From Tetmemena sp. SeJ-2015 (taxonomy: Eukaryota; Ciliophora; Spirotrichea; Sporadotrichida; Oxytrichidae), in NCBI GenBank assembly GCA_027382625.1, contig JAJKFJ010021840.1, forward strand, positions 1 to 64,000: a DNA stretch of 64,000 nt, in the 5' to 3' direction. Below the pieces are notes generated by a model. It saw only the letters and a list, made by a program, of their open reading frames with translations. It was not told the DNA's origin and searched no databases. The stretch's first letter is position 1, and each line of letters starts with the position of its first letter. A program made the translations under genes and the position numbers. This document shows, one piece after another, positions 63,551-64,000 of the stretch.

Positions 63551-64000
63551 TCTCCATGCGTTGGTTCAGATAAGTGAAATTATTGATGAGAAAGTGAAAG
63601 ACACGAGGGGCAGAGTGAGACAACTGAAGCAAGATTTCTTGAAGGTACTGTACGCAACGTGTGTCGCAGTCTATTCGAGCATCATAAACTGATGTTTGCC
63701 TTCTCAATGGCCATCAAGTTTTATTTTAAGCTGCATGAGGAGAACGATGATGACTCTAGTGTGAGTGCTCTTGGAGGATAGGACGAAGGGAAGGGTGGAC
63801 TGAAAGCGAAGGAGTTGGAACTTCTGCAAGCTCTCCAAGGCAATATGGGAGGAAGCAGCAACCATGGAGGAACTAACTCAATAGGGTTAAACGTTGCCAG
63901 CAATGTGCAGAAGCGGAACAACAGATCCATCATCGACAAGAAGAGTGATACTGGTTCTCAGGTTGGCATGAGTATGATCGCCCAGCAAATGCAGTTGAAG
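63551..64000 (+). pseudogene. Partial, damaged second copy of the dynein AAA6 segment
   Basis: It matches 57,588-58,056 nearly base for base, including the Asn/Gly-rich insert. Differences: the 33 bases coding ELFVQSFSYSA are replaced by 18 unrelated bases, and one base is lost in the ANVCRSLF region (GTACGCAACG vs GTACGCAAACG), which shifts the frame. Both copies carry QMQLK near the end. It runs off the window. It may be a decayed duplicate or the beginning of another dynein paralogue. Confidence 0.85.

Overview
The window reads as germline (micronuclear) DNA of a spirotrich, hypotrich-like ciliate such as Oxytricha or Stylonychia; the genus is an inference. TAA and TAG are read as glutamine throughout conserved protein regions and TGA is the only stop. 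The DNA is very AT-rich. Genes are cut by short GT-AG introns and also by non-intron inserts flanked by short direct repeats ('pointers'). Removing an insert plus one repeat copy restores the reading frame. In three neighbouring genes the coding pieces are out of order and partly inverted. This is the pattern of IES-interrupted and scrambled germline genes that are reassembled into the somatic nucleus. All joins were made by eye.

Layout. 0-16.4 kb: three tandem copies of an F-box/leucine-rich-like gene family. The first holds a palindrome with arms of about 1 kb; two GC-richer tRNA/SINE-like elements lie in between. 17.3-18.7 kb: a minus-strand single-pass membrane protein. 19.4-26.2 kb: a large plus-strand surface protein with a Thr/Ser-rich mucin-like stretch, a cadherin-like domain and a multi-pass C-terminal region. 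It ends in a 136-bp inverted repeat. 26.86-33.77 kb: three tandem paralogues of a PLP-dependent Cys/Met-metabolism enzyme (cystathionine gamma-lyase family). Each is split into six segments in the same scrambled order 2-4-6-(-3)-(-1)-5, and matching 6-12 bp pointers reconnect them in frame. 33.9-36.3 kb: minus-strand genes of unknown function. 37.2-43.3 kb: a mitochondrially targeted FASTK/RAP-like helical protein. 43.7-63.3 kb: an axonemal dynein heavy chain, from tail through AAA6 to the C-terminal domain. It is split by a 3.2-kb gap that holds minus-strand coding segments of other genes. 63.55-64.0 kb: a damaged second copy of part of dynein AAA6.

The genes have no obvious joint pathway. 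In hypotrichs neighbouring germline genes usually end up on separate gene-sized somatic chromosomes, so adjacency here is not an operon. The main result is the conserved scrambling of the three lyase paralogues, with paralogue-specific gain of an IES and an intron/IES difference at one site. Several one-base frame breaks in dynein and other genes lack pointers and are probably sequencing or assembly indels, or germline polymorphism.
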